Below are positions 34,219 to 43,315 of a DNA stretch of 64,000 bases, piece after piece. This DNA comes from Roseitalea sp. (GTDB taxonomy: Bacteria > Pseudomonadota > Alphaproteobacteria > Rhizobiales > Rhizobiaceae): NCBI GenBank assembly GCA_017642895.1, contig JAEPON010000013.1, positions 56,207 to 120,206 of the forward strand, given 5' to 3'. The notes below the pieces were generated by a model, which ran no database searches, was not told the origin of the DNA, and saw only the letters and a program-made list of their open reading frames with translations. Made by a program: the position numbers and the translations under genes. Each line of letters opens with the position of its first letter. The stretch's first letter is position 1.

Positions 34219-35508
34219 TCAGACGCGAATGGCCGGCTTGGCCATCGCCCGGTAGGTGACGGCAAACGACACCGCATAGAGCACGGCAAAGACAGCGTTG
34301 AGCCAGACAAGCCACTGGCCTGCGGCCCAATTGTGCGACAGCAGCAGAACCATCAGCGCCGCCTTGAGCGTGCCGACGAGCGCATAGAGCACGAGCCGCG
34401 TGACCGTCTGGCCGCGACCGTAGAGCAATTCGGCCTGGTATTCGATCAGGTTGCGCAGGGCCGGCACGAACAGGACCGCGATGATGAGCGGGGCGGCCTG
34501 GGCGACATTGTCACCCAAAATGTCCGGCTTGACGGCGAACACGGCGGCGATCGCAAGAAGCCCCAGCGTCGAAAGCACGAAAATGCCGGCCTCGAACAGG
34601 ACACGCATGCGCACGCTGTCGAGCAGTTGCGGACGGCGCATCAGCCGCTGGGTGAGCAAGGTGGAAAACGTGCGCACCGGCATCGCCGTCAGGTCCACCA
34701 GCCGCATGATGATCGCATAAAGGCCGGCCAGCGCCGGTCCACCCATGGCAAGCACGATCAGCTTGTCGAGTTCGTTTTGCAGATAGAACAGGATTTCCGC
34801 TCCGCTGACCGAAAGCGCATCGCGGATGCGGCGGCGGAACAGGCGAAGCGGCAGGCGCAACCGCACCCTGGGATAGAAGACCGCAACAGCGACCAGCGCC
34901 ATCAGCGCTTGCGTGACGATATAGATTTGCGCCCAGACCATGAGATCCGGCGCGGGCGACAGCGCCAGGGCGACGGCGGCGGCCGCCTTGGCCGAAAAGC
35001 CGAAAACGATGATGATCGAGGCACGGCCAAAGCGCTCAAGCCCCTTGTTGACGGTGATCACCACCTCCAGCGTGCGCCAGAACAGCACCTCGGTGGCGAC
35101 GATCATCGCAAAGGCGGCCAACGGCATCGCGCCGGCAAACAAAGCCAAGTGAACGCTCACACCAACGGCGGCGACGACAGGCAGCGACAACACCAAGGCG
35201 GCGACATAGCCGCCCGTATAGGCGCCGATCAGGTGCGGCTTGACGGTCGCCACGCGATAGAGCGGCGACAGGAAGCCGAAACCGGCCAGGCGCGACAAGA
35301 CGATGCCGACCGACGATGCGGTTGCAAACAGGCCGAACTCGGCGATCGTCAGCGTGTTGGCAACGAGATAGAAATAGAAGAGCTGGATGAAGACCCGCGC
35401 GCCATCGCCGGAAAATGCGCGCGCATATTTGCCGGCGAGCTGGGCGACGGTTTCGGGTCCATGATGCGCCATGACCGAGGGCGCGATGTTTGCGGCGGCC
35501 GGTTTCAC
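34219..35508 (-). CDS. Wzx-type polysaccharide flippase
   Basis: A 429-residue membrane protein of the MATE/polysaccharide-transport fold with about twelve helices. It begins with the characteristic ARAFSGDGARVFIQLFYFYL and TIAEFGLFATASSVGIVLSR stretches. It probably moves the lipid-linked repeat unit across the inner membrane for polymerisation. Divergent from the chain-length/export gene with a 189-base gap, and convergent with the DUF6492 gene. Confidence 0.88.
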   Translation of the reverse strand: MKPAAANIAPSVMAHHGPETVAQLAGKYARAFSGDGARVFIQLFYFYLVANTLTIAEFGLFATASSVGIVLSRLAGFGFLSPLYRVATVKPHLIGAYTGGYVAALVLSLPVVAAVGVSVHLALFAGAMPLAAFAMIVATEVLFWRTLEVVITVNKGLERFGRASIIIVFGFSAKAAAAVALALSPAPDLMVWAQIYIVTQALMALVAVAVFYPRVRLRLPLRLFRRRIRDALSVSGAEILFYLQNELDKLIVLAMGGPALAGLYAIIMRLVDLTAMPVRTFSTLLTQRLMRRPQLLDSVRMRVLFEAGIFVLSTLGLLAIAAVFAVKPDILGDNVAQAAPLIIAVLFVPALRNLIEYQAELLYGRGQTVTRLVLYALVGTLKAALMVLLLSHNWAAGQWLVWLNAVFAVLYAVSFAVTYRAMAKPAIRV

Positions 35509-35697
35509 AGGCCCGAGACTGGTGCAAAACCTTTAAGATCGGGTTTTGGCGCGGGGGTGCGCGCCAACCATGATTGCCGCACCGGAAGACGGGCCGGAAC
35601 AGCGGAAAATTAACCTTTTGTTTCCCACGGCTCTTTAGCCTGCGTTTACCAATTCGGCCGGAATGGGCTGGCCGAGTTTTCCTGGCACGCGGGCACG

Positions 35698-37977
35698 ATG
35701 TTCGATCCTCCCTCATCCGGCGCAAGGCCATCGCTTTTGATGCGTGCGCGCACCGACGATGCCGGACCCGCCCCGCGCAAGCCCGGCCCGGATACGGCCG
35801 ACGCGTTCCGCACGGCCCGCGCACGGCGGGCCGCTCAACGGCCGAACCCGCTTTTGTCGGCGCTGGCGCGCGAGGAAACGATGGCGTCGCGTGCCGCCGA
35901 AGAGCCGGCCCGACAGCGCGACGATGCGCGACCGGCCGCGCACGAACCCGAAGATGGACGCGAAGCGAGAGCGCGCCCTGCGGCGTACAGAACCGCGCCA
36001 TTGCCGGCCGGTGACCGCCCGCACACGCTGATCGCGGGACAAACGCACTCGGGCGCGCTGATCGACCCGATCGCGATGATCGCCACGATCTGGCGCTGGC
36101 GTTTCATCATCGCCGGCCTGACGCTCGTCGGTGCGGTTCTGGGCGTGCTCGTCGCCCTTTCGACGCCGCACCGCTACACCGCCTATTCCGAGGTGCTGAT
36201 CGACCCGCGCGAAGTGCAGCTTGTCGGCCGCGATCTGGAGCGCGAGTTCCTGGCCAATGAAGCGGCGCTTGCCATCGTCGACAGCCGGCTTTCGCTGGTC
36301 TGGACCCGCCCGGTGCTCGAACGGGTGATCGAATCCACCAATCTGGACCAGGATCCCGAGTTCAATGGCGACACCGATGACGGTATCGGTTTTCGCGACG
36401 GCGTCCGGGTCATCCTTTCATTGTTCGGCGGCGAGACGCCGGTCGAGACGGCGAACCGCGAGACGCTGACAAATCTGCGCGACGCGATCAGCATCGACCG
36501 GACCACGCGGACCTTCGTCGTCAATATTGGTGTGCAGGCCCGCTCGGCGCAGAAGGCGGCGATGCTCGCCAACGAGGTGACAAAGGCGTTCGTTGAGGAA
36601 CAGGGGTCGATCAGTTCGGACAAGGCGCGCGACGCCAACGAGGCGTTGACCGGCCGGCTCGGCGAACTGCAAGCCAATGTGGAAACGGCGGAGCGGCGCA
36701 TCGAACAATACCGGCTCGAAAACGGGCTGGTGACGACCCAGGGCCGGCTTCTGAGCGAGGACGAACTGGCGACCGCCAGCGCGCAACTGGCCGAAGCGCG
36801 GGCGCTGACAATCCGCGCGCGCACCAAGGCCGAGCAGGCCGGCGAAATCAGCGTCGATGCGGCGATCTCGGGCTCGGTTCCCGCCGACCTGATCACATCG
36901 TCGCTGGCAACCTTCCGGGCGCAGCACGCGGCGCTGCGGCAAAATGCGGCGCAACTGGAGAACCAGCTCGGCCCGCGCCATCCGCGGCTCGAGGCAGCCA
37001 ATGCGGCGATCGAGGCGGCGCGGCAGGATATTGCCGGCGAGTTGCAGCGCATCGTGCAGAGCGCACAATCGGAACTGCGGCGCATGGTGCAGACCGAACA
37101 GGAATTGGCGGCCCAGGTGGCGCGCGCAAAGGCGGCGATGAGCGAACAGACCGATGCGCTCGTCACGCTGCGCGACCTGCAGGCCGAAGCGGAAGCCGCG
37201 CGCGCGATCTATAATGGCGCGCTGTTGCGGGCGCGCGAGACCGGCGAGATCGGCGTTCTGGGAACCGTCAACGCAGCGGTTCTCGCCGAAGCCGAACCGC
37301 CGCGCAGTGCATCGTCCATGTCACGCAAGACGATCGCGATCGCTTTTACGGTCGGGCTGTTCCTTGTCGGGCTTGGCCTGGCCGCCATGTCGGGTCTGAC
37401 AAAGGCCGTTCGCTTCGGCACCGCCGCCAGCACCGATGGCAACGCACCCGACACAGACCCCCAAGGCCCCGCCCCGTCCCGTCAACCCCATCAGGACCCC
37501 CACGCCATGTATCCCGGCTATCCCTACGCTCCGCCGCCCGCCGCGCACCCGAACCCGTCGGCGCCCGCCTTCGCACAGCCCGTGCCGGCCGCCGCCTGGC
37601 CGCAACAGCCGCCAGCGCCACCGCCCGCCCATCCGGCCATGGCTTATCCGCCGCCGCCCTATCCGACGGCACCGCAGCCGGTCGCCGCTCCGCCGTGGCC
37701 GCCGCACGATGCCCATGGCCAGCCGCAAGCCGCCTGGCCGCAACCGGCGATGCCGCCCATGCCGGCCCAGCCACACCATGCGCCGGCCTGGTGGCAGGCC
37801 GGCCCGCCCGCGTTTACGCCGCAGCCCGTTGCCGCACCCGTTCAACCGGCACCGGCTCCGACAGCGCCGTCCCGCGACACTGAGGAGATGGCCGAGCTGC
37901 GCAGATCGATCGGCGAAATTCGCGATGTGGTCGAGGAACTGGCCGCCCGGCGCGGCAATGTGCGCCGGTTCGGATAA
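35698..37977 (+). CDS. GumC/Wzz-type polysaccharide co-polymerase with proline-rich tail
   Basis: A 759-residue protein. Residues 1-130 are charged and low-complexity. The Wzz domain starts with the first membrane segment (about 134-157) and YSEVLIDPREVQLVGRD. A long coiled-coil periplasmic region (about 290-520) holds LENQLGPRHPRLEAANAAIE. A second membrane segment lies at about 545-568. Instead of a BY-type tyrosine kinase, the C-terminus (about 575-735) is a Pro/Ala/His-rich low-complexity tail ending in a short helix. Wzz/GumC proteins set chain length and help export polymer. The start has no clear ribosome binding site; ATGs at 35740 or 35881 are possible. Confidence 0.85.
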   Translation: MFDPPSSGARPSLLMRARTDDAGPAPRKPGPDTADAFRTARARRAAQRPNPLLSALAREETMASRAAEEPARQRDDARPAAHEPEDGREARARPAAYRTAPLPAGDRPHTLIAGQTHSGALIDPIAMIATIWRWRFIIAGLTLVGAVLGVLVALSTPHRYTAYSEVLIDPREVQLVGRDLEREFLANEAALAIVDSRLSLVWTRPVLERVIESTNLDQDPEFNGDTDDGIGFRDGVRVILSLFGGETPVETANRETLTNLRDAISIDRTTRTFVVNIGVQARSAQKAAMLANEVTKAFVEEQGSISSDKARDANEALTGRLGELQANVETAERRIEQYRLENGLVTTQGRLLSEDELATASAQLAEARALTIRARTKAEQAGEISVDAAISGSVPADLITSSLATFRAQHAALRQNAAQLENQLGPRHPRLEAANAAIEAARQDIAGELQRIVQSAQSELRRMVQTEQELAAQVARAKAAMSEQTDALVTLRDLQAEAEAARAIYNGALLRARETGEIGVLGTVNAAVLAEAEPPRSASSMSRKTIAIAFTVGLFLVGLGLAAMSGLTKAVRFGTAASTDGNAPDTDPQGPAPSRQPHQDPHAMYPGYPYAPPPAAHPNPSAPAFAQPVPAAAWPQQPPAPPPAHPAMAYPPPPYPTAPQPVAAPPWPPHDAHGQPQAAWPQPAMPPMPAQPHHAPAWWQAGPPAFTPQPVAAPVQPAPAPTAPSRDTEEMAELRRSIGEIRDVVEELAARRGNVRRFG

Positions 37978-38013
37978 GTCGCCGCCTTCCCAAAAACGCC
38001 ACTCCGAGGCGTG

Positions 38014-38042
38014 AAAATGGTGTCGCATGCGGCACCATTTTT
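38014..38042 (+). terminator. Intrinsic terminator after the Wzz-type gene
   Basis: Arms 38014-38025 and 38030-38041 pair over about 12 bases around catg, including aaaatggtg with caccatttt, followed by T. It lies 37 bases past the stop codon and ahead of folD. Confidence 0.82.
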
Positions 38043-38076
38043 GCTTTATGCGGGTCGAACATGCGAGGGGTTGAAC

Positions 38077-38976
38077 ATGGCGCAGATCATTGACGGCAGG
38101 GCGGTCGCGGCCGAGGTTACCGACAGGGTCGGGGCGGCCGCCGACACGCTGAAGACCGAAGCCGGCACGCAGCCGGGCCTGGCTGTCGTCATCGTCGGGG
38201 ATGATCCGGCCTCCAAGGTCTATGTCGCCAGCAAGGGCCGCACCGCGCGCGCCTGTGGTTTTTTGTCGGTCGAACATACGCTCCCCGAAGAGACCGGGCA
38301 GGCGGCGCTGCTCGGGCTGATCGACGACTTGAACAGCGATCCCGCCATTCATGGCATTCTGGTGCAATTGCCGCTGCCGGACCATATCGACGAAGGCGCG
38401 GTGATCCAGGCGATCGCGCCGGACAAGGATGTCGACGGCTTCCATTTCATCAATGTGGGCAAGCTGGGGACGGGCGTGACCGACAGCGCGTTCGTGCCGT
38501 GCACGCCGGCGGGCTCCATGCTGCTGATTGACACCGTGTTGGGCAAGGATCTGTCCGGCAAGAATGCGGTCATCGTCGGCCGGTCCAACATTGTCGGCAA
38601 GCCGATGTTCAACCTGCTGCTGTCCGCCAACGCGACAGTGACCGTCGCCCATTCGCGCACCGCCGACCTGCCGGCGCTGTGCCGCACGGCCGACATACTG
38701 GTCGCCGCCGTCGGCCGGCCGCAAATGATCAAGGGCGACTGGATCAAGCCCGGCGCGACGGTGATCGATGTGGGTATCAACCGCATCCCCGCGCCCGAAA
38801 AGGGCGAGGGCAAGACGCGGCTCGTCGGCGATGTCGATTTCGAAAGCGCGGCCGAAACCGCCGGCGCGATCACCCCGGTTCCGCGCGGCGTCGGACCGAT
38901 GACCATCGCCATGCTGATGGTCAACACGATCGTCGCCGCATACCGGGCGGCCGGGCGCGTCCCTCCCGATTTCTGA
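38077..38976 (+). CDS. folD: Bifunctional methylene-THF dehydrogenase/cyclohydrolase
   Basis: A 299-residue enzyme with the full FolD pattern: [17 protein letters not shown] (the catalytic Lys region, about 47-63), [38 protein letters not shown], the NADP-binding [14 protein letters not shown] and the C-terminal [15 protein letters not shown]. It interconverts methylene-, methenyl- and formyl-tetrahydrofolate in the cytoplasm. The start at 38077 has gagggg seven bases upstream. Confidence 0.96.
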   Translation: MAQIIDGRAVAAEVTDRVGAAADTLKTEAGTQPGLAVVIVGDDPASKVYVASKGRTARACGFLSVEHTLPEETGQAALLGLIDDLNSDPAIHGILVQLPLPDHIDEGAVIQAIAPDKDVDGFHFINVGKLGTGVTDSAFVPCTPAGSMLLIDTVLGKDLSGKNAVIVGRSNIVGKPMFNLLLSANATVTVAHSRTADLPALCRTADILVAAVGRPQMIKGDWIKPGATVIDVGINRIPAPEKGEGKTRLVGDVDFESAAETAGAITPVPRGVGPMTIAMLMVNTIVAAYRAAGRVPPDF

Positions 38977-39069
38977 CGGACCTCCCGGACGCCGTTTCGG
39001 GGCTTGCGCGGCTCAGGCTTTGGCGTCAGTGTCGCGGGCTGTCCAACAGATGTGACAGCAGAAACAGTC

Positions 39070-40029
39070 ATGACGACCGACCTTCCATCGCGGCATTTCG
39101 CCTTCATCCTCGCGGAAGAATTCTCCATGTTCTGCGTGTCCGCGGTCATCGATGTGCTGCGCACGGCCAACATGGTTTCAGGCACCGACTATTATGGCTG
39201 GTCGACCGTGTCGCATGACGGCGAACCGGTCCGCGCGTCGAACGGACTGACGCTGAAGCCGGCCTATTCGGTCGAGACCATCCCGCCGGCAGACCTGACC
39301 TTCATCGTTGCCTCGATGACGCTGGATTTCCCGGGCCGGCAGAAGATCGTCAACGCGCTGCGCACGCTCGGGCGGCGCGGCGCGAGCCTCGGGGCACTGT
39401 CGGTGGGCAGCCACATCCTCGCCCAGGCCGGCCAGCTCGAAGGCCATCGCTGCACCATTCATTGGGAGAACCGGGCCGGCTTTCGCGAAGCGTTCCCGCA
39501 CATTGAATGCACCTCCAACGTCTATGAGATCGACCGCAAACGCTACACGGCGGCGGGCGGCACGACCGGCATCGATCTGATGCTGGAGATCGTGCGCGCC
39601 GATTTCGGCGCCGAGATCACCAACAAGGTGGCCAACAATTTCCAGTATGAGCGCATCCGCAGCCATGAGGACCGCCAGCGCGTCGGCCGGGAACCGGACC
39701 TGACGGGCAAATCGGAGAAGCTGCGGCGGTTGACCGAACTGATGGCCGACAATCTGGAGGAGCCGCTTTCGGCAGGGGTGCTGGCGCAATCGGTCGAACT
39801 GTCGGTGCGGCAGGTGGAGCGGCTGTTCCTCAAGCATCTGGAATCGACACCGGGCCGCTACTACATGACGCTGCGGCTGGAACGGGCGCGCCAATTGCTG
39901 CGCCAGACCAACATCCCCATCCTGGAAGTGGCGCTTTCGACGGGCTTCACCTCGCACTCCTATTTCGCGCAGAGTTACCGGATGCAATTCGGCCGCGCGC
40001 CGAGCGACGAGCGGCGGAAGAGTTTTTGA
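39070..40029 (+). CDS. GlxA-family AraC-type transcriptional regulator
   Basis: A 319-residue regulator with an N-terminal DJ-1/PfpI-like domain (about 8-180) and a C-terminal AraC helix-turn-helix pair (about 218-315). The PfpI nucleophile position reads SVGSHILAQAGQL, Ser instead of Cys, so the domain probably senses a ligand rather than acting as an enzyme. The DNA-binding domain has VRQVERLFLKHLESTPGRYY and ILEVALSTGFTSHSYFAQSY. Relatives such as GbdR and ArgR-like proteins control betaine or amino-acid catabolism. No target operon adjoins. Confidence 0.9.
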   Translation: MTTDLPSRHFAFILAEEFSMFCVSAVIDVLRTANMVSGTDYYGWSTVSHDGEPVRASNGLTLKPAYSVETIPPADLTFIVASMTLDFPGRQKIVNALRTLGRRGASLGALSVGSHILAQAGQLEGHRCTIHWENRAGFREAFPHIECTSNVYEIDRKRYTAAGGTTGIDLMLEIVRADFGAEITNKVANNFQYERIRSHEDRQRVGREPDLTGKSEKLRRLTELMADNLEEPLSAGVLAQSVELSVRQVERLFLKHLESTPGRYYMTLRLERARQLLRQTNIPILEVALSTGFTSHSYFAQSYRMQFGRAPSDERRKSF

Positions 40030-40115
40030 CGTCAAGCGCGGAATAGGAGCCGCGCCTCACCCGTTTGTCATCCATGAAACGTGGCCGTAATGGCCGCCGT
40101 CGATGGAGGCAGGCA

Positions 40116-41012
40116 ATGAAGATCGCGGTTCTGGCGCGCAAGGGCGGCCAATACACACACACAAGGATCCGTCAGGCGGCGCACGCACGCGGGCACAGTA
40201 TCGAGATCGTCAACGCGCTGCGGTGTCATCTGGCCATCACCGATGACGGGCTCAGCGTCCATCATGAAGGCCGGCCGATGGCCGGGTTCGACGCGGTGAT
40301 CCCGTTGCTCAATCCGGCGACCGCCGAGCACGGCATGACCATCCTGCGCCAGTTCGAGATGATGGGCGTCTTCTCGCTGAACCGTTCGGCCGGCGTGGCC
40401 TGCGCCCGCAACAAGCTGCACTGCCTGCAGGTTCTGGCCGGCAATGGCGTTGCCGTTCCGGCCACCGCGTTCGCCCATCAACGCGACAAGGCCGAGGACA
40501 TGATCCGGCTGACCGGTGGCGCGCCGACGGTGATCAAGGTGCCGGAAGGCCGGCAGGGCATCGGTGTGGCGCTGGCAGACAGTGCCCGTTCGGCGCGGTC
40601 GGTGATCGAGGCGTTCGCCGCGGTGAAACAGAAGGTCATGACACAGGAGTTCATCGCCGAAGCCGGCGGCACCGACATTCGTGTTGTCGTGATCGGTGGA
40701 AAGGTCTTCGCCGCCATGAAGCGAAGCGGCCAGCCGGGCGACTTCCGCTCCAATCTGCATCGCGGCGGGATGCCCGAAGCGGTCGATATCTCGACGCAGG
40801 AGAGCGCCATGGCCATCAAGGCAACACAGGCCGTCGGCCTGAATGTCTGCGGGGTCGACATCCTGCGGTCGCGCAGGGGATCGTTGGTCATCGAGGTCAA
40901 TTCGACGCCGGGGCTCGAAGGCATCGAAAGCGTCAGCGGCAAGGACATTGCCGGCGCCATCATCGGTTTTCTGGAAGCACAATTGCGGCCGACATCGGCA
41001 GCAGCGGCCTGA
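40116..41012 (+). CDS. RimK-like ATP-grasp ligase
   Basis: A 298-residue protein of the RimK family (COG0189). It begins MKIAVLARKGGQYTHTRIRQ, followed by a preATP domain with FDAVIPLLNP and LNRSAGVACARNKLHCLQVL. The ATP-grasp core contains TVIKVPEGRQGIGVALADSA, a DIRVVVIGGKVFAAMKR stretch and the metal site VIEVNSTPGLEGIE. RimK adds glutamates to ribosomal protein S6; relatives make peptides or modify cofactors, so the exact substrate is open. The start at 40116 has ggaggc upstream. Confidence 0.88.
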   Translation: MKIAVLARKGGQYTHTRIRQAAHARGHSIEIVNALRCHLAITDDGLSVHHEGRPMAGFDAVIPLLNPATAEHGMTILRQFEMMGVFSLNRSAGVACARNKLHCLQVLAGNGVAVPATAFAHQRDKAEDMIRLTGGAPTVIKVPEGRQGIGVALADSARSARSVIEAFAAVKQKVMTQEFIAEAGGTDIRVVVIGGKVFAAMKRSGQPGDFRSNLHRGGMPEAVDISTQESAMAIKATQAVGLNVCGVDILRSRRGSLVIEVNSTPGLEGIESVSGKDIAGAIIGFLEAQLRPTSAAAA

Positions 41013-41094
41013 CTTTTCGCCATCCGTGCGGTGTGCTGACGCAGTGCCGGCTTGCCGCTTGCGCGCGCGCTGCATTCACGCCAAACAGCCATGC

Positions 41095-41487
41095 ATGACC
41101 GCCTTGGCCCTGACCAGACGCCGACATGCGCGCGCCATCGCTGCGCGGCTGGTGTTGATCGCCACATTGGTCATGGCCGCGTTCGCACACCGGCCGGCGG
41201 CCCCGACACCCTCGGGCATGACGGCGCTGGAAATGGCGCAATATGTGCTGCCGGACGGCTCGCTGCCGGTCCTGTGCCTTCCCGGGCAGGACGGCCACAT
41301 TTCCGGCGGTTTCTGCGAATTCTGCCTGATTGCCGGCAGTGCGGCACCGCCGGCGCCCGGTCCCTGCCAGCCAGTCCTGCATCGGGTCCTTGCGACCGGC
41401 ACGGCCGGCCTTGCGCGCGCCGGCCCGCCTTTCGTGCCCGTGCACCTTCAGACCGCGCCGCTGCGCGGGCCGCCGGCGACTGCCTGA
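41095..41487 (+). CDS. DUF2946-like small exported protein
   Basis: A 130-residue protein with a basic N-terminus, a hydrophobic signal or anchor (about 16-30), and a small Cys motif GGFCEFCLIAGS (about 71-82), the CxxC hallmark of DUF2946. The remainder is Pro/Ala-rich. These proteins commonly neighbour copper-handling genes; here a PCu(A)C copper chaperone gene follows by 86 bases. A role in copper handling is inferred from context. The start at 41095 overlaps a second ATG at 41091 in another frame; no strong ribosome binding site is seen. Confidence 0.72.
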   Translation: MTALALTRRRHARAIAARLVLIATLVMAAFAHRPAAPTPSGMTALEMAQYVLPDGSLPVLCLPGQDGHISGGFCEFCLIAGSAAPPAPGPCQPVLHRVLATGTAGLARAGPPFVPVHLQTAPLRGPPATA

Positions 41488-41573
41488 CGCGCGCCCGACG
41501 CGCCCTGCCCATTTCCCTTTCCTGATCGCGGCCGCCGTACGGTGGTCCGCACGCAATCCGCAAGAGAACCACC

Positions 41574-42089
41574 ATGACCAAATTCATCCTGACCGTCGCC
41601 GCCGCGCTCCTGGCGACCGGAACCGCGCTGGCCCATGACTACAGTGTCGGCGACCTCGTCATCGACCATCCCGTGGCGCGCGCCACACCCGCCAACGCGC
41701 CCGTCTCGGCGGGCTATATGACCATACGCAACACCGGCGCCACGTCGGACCGGCTGATCGGCGGGTCCGTCGATTTCGCAGGCACCGTTGAAATCCACGA
41801 AATGGCGATGGATGGCGACGTCATGAAGATGCGCGAAATCGAGGGCGGCATCGAGATACCGCCCGGCGGCGAGATCAAGCTGCAGCCCGGCGGACTGCAT
41901 GTGATGTTCATCGACATGCGGCAACAACTCCAAGAGGACCAGGAGCATGCCGGCACGCTGACCTTTGAGAAGGCCGGCGATGTCGATGTGGTCTTCAACG
42001 TCGAGAGCCTGTCGCAGATCCGCGAGACGATGGGCAACGGCATGAAGCACCACGACCATGACGAGATGCAGATGGAAGAGTCCAACTGA
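41574..42089 (+). CDS. Periplasmic copper chaperone PCu(A)C
   Basis: A 171-residue precursor with a signal peptide (1-20, ending ATGTALA). The Cu(I)-binding pattern is intact: His75 in TVEIHEM, Met86, then His109 and Met111 in GGLHVMFID. The His/Met-rich tail (KHHDHDEMQM) may bind more copper. PCu(A)C delivers copper to the CuA centre of cytochrome oxidase, often with Sco. It is next to a DUF2946 gene and ends in a hairpin shared with the convergent metal transporter gene. Confidence 0.92.
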   Translation: MTKFILTVAAALLATGTALAHDYSVGDLVIDHPVARATPANAPVSAGYMTIRNTGATSDRLIGGSVDFAGTVEIHEMAMDGDVMKMREIEGGIEIPPGGEIKLQPGGLHVMFIDMRQQLQEDQEHAGTLTFEKAGDVDVVFNVESLSQIRETMGNGMKHHDHDEMQMEESN

Positions 42090-42100
42090 CATTCGCGACC

Positions 42101-42123
42101 GGCGCCCCGGAAGACGGGGCGCC
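42101..42123. terminator. Hairpin between convergent genes
   Basis: Perfect 8-bp stem ggcgcccc (42101-42108) and ggggcgcc (42116-42123) between the PCu(A)C stop and the converging transporter stop. No T-run follows, so termination strength is uncertain. Confidence 0.5.
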
Positions 42124-42761
42124 TATCGCGCGGCAGCGGCGCCCTCCGGGGCCCGGCGTTTTTCATCCGTCGCCTGACGGATGATCTGGAAGGCCGAGGT
42201 CAGGAACAGGCCCGCCATGATCGCCGCGACGATCAGATCGGGCCAACCGGTCGCGGTGCCCCACACGCCGAGCGCGGCGATCATGACGGCGACATTTCCG
42301 ATCGCATCGTTGCGCGAACACAGCCACACCGAGCGCACATTGGCATCGCCATCCTTGTAGGCGACCAAAAGCATGACGCTCGCCACATTGGCCGCAAGTG
42401 CCAAAAGGCCGATCACGCCCATCACGGGGGCCGATGGCACGCCGGCGACGAACACCGCGTAAAACGTCGAACCGAAGACCCAGACGCCCATTACCAGCAG
42501 GCTCACGCCCTTGAAGAGCGCTGCATTGGCGCGCACCGAAAGCGATGATCCGATCACCGCCAGCGAGATGCCGTAGGTCAGCGCGTCGCCGAAAAAGTCC
42601 AGCGCATCGGCCTTGAGCGCCTGCGACCCGGCCCAGTGGCCGGCACCCATCTCGATGGCGAACATCACCGCGTTGATGGCGATCACCCCCCAGAGGCGGC
42701 GCTTGTAGTCGGTGGACATGCCGTCGAACACGGCGGATTTGGTGTTGCAGCAACCGGCCAT
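42123..42761 (-). CDS. Cation transporter, short CDF (CzcD-like) family
   Basis: A 212-residue membrane protein with about six helices and no C-terminal cytoplasmic domain. The N-terminus is MAGCCNTKSAVFDG, where the Cys pair may bind metal. The metal-site helices carry KADALDFFGDALTYG and SVWLCSRNDAIGN, which match the paired Asp-containing motifs of cation diffusion facilitators. It probably expels zinc, cadmium or a similar ion. A ribosome binding site, aaggag, lies upstream. It diverges from a MerR regulator gene, whose typical promoter lies between. Confidence 0.87.
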   Translation of the reverse strand: MAGCCNTKSAVFDGMSTDYKRRLWGVIAINAVMFAIEMGAGHWAGSQALKADALDFFGDALTYGISLAVIGSSLSVRANAALFKGVSLLVMGVWVFGSTFYAVFVAGVPSAPVMGVIGLLALAANVASVMLLVAYKDGDANVRSVWLCSRNDAIGNVAVMIAALGVWGTATGWPDLIVAAIMAGLFLTSAFQIIRQATDEKRRAPEGAAAAR

Positions 42762-42790
42762 GGAACACTCCTTGATGCGAGCCCGCCATT

Positions 42791-42821
42791 AACCTAATCT
42801 CTCTAGCAACTATAGGTTCAA
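42791..42821 (-). promoter_or_regulatory. MerR-type promoter of the cation transporter
   Basis: Reading leftward, TTGAAC (42816-42821) and TAGGTT (42791-42796) are separated by 19 bases, the overlong spacing that MerR proteins correct by twisting DNA. The spacer begins ctatagttgctagag, an imperfect dyad of the kind bound by zinc/cadmium/copper MerR regulators. Confidence 0.82.
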
Positions 42822-42835
42822 GAGGTTTGTTTGAC

Positions 42836-43249
42836 ATGTTTTCGATCGGCGATCTGTCGCGGCGCACCGGGGTCAAGGTGCCGACCATCCGCTATTACGA
42901 ACAGATGGGCCTGATCGCCGCGGCCAAGCGAACCGAGGGCAATCAGCGGCGCTATGACCGGGATGGACTTGAACGCCTGTCATTCATCCGGCACGCGCGT
43001 GATCTGGGCCTTTCAATCGAGGCGATCCGCGAATTGACCGAACTGTCCGCCCATCCCGAAAGGCCCTGCGCGGACGCCCACCGGATCGCACGCGCGCATC
43101 GCACGGCGGTACGGACAAAGATTGCGCGCCTGAAAAGGCTCGAGGCGGAACTGGGTCGGATCGAGACAATGTGCGATGCCGACACGGTGGGCGACTGCCG
43201 GATCATCGAGGCACTCGCTGACCACAGCCTGTGTTCCGACGAACACTGA
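42836..43249 (+). CDS. MerR-family metal-responsive regulator
   Basis: A 137-residue regulator starting MFSIGDLSRRTGVKVPTIRY, the standard MerR winged helix, with YEQMGLI next. A dimerisation helix follows (about 80-112). Metal ligands are likely Cys in RPCADAH and two Cys in the C-terminal MCDADTVGDCRIIEALADHS region, followed by a further Cys/His end. This resembles zinc/cadmium/lead or copper sensors. It is divergent from the CDF transporter and probably controls it from the 19-bp-spaced promoter. The start at 42836 is preferred to a TTG three codons upstream. Confidence 0.9.
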   Translation: MFSIGDLSRRTGVKVPTIRYYEQMGLIAAAKRTEGNQRRYDRDGLERLSFIRHARDLGLSIEAIRELTELSAHPERPCADAHRIARAHRTAVRTKIARLKRLEAELGRIETMCDADTVGDCRIIEALADHSLCSDEH

Positions 43250-43315
43250 CACTCGGCGCGATACGGCGAACCACCGGCCGTGGTTTTGACAGGTAAGGTC
43301 TAGGACGCGAGTGCG

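Noticed and set aside
41039..41165. Possible longer start for the DUF2946-like gene, extending back into the RimK gene
   Set aside because: The upstream part has no ribosome binding site and is out of frame with known family N-termini.
43269..43287. Small hairpin aaccac...gtggtt followed by T between merR and the methyltransferase
   Set aside because: The stem is six pairs with only two or three T after it; too weak to call a terminator.
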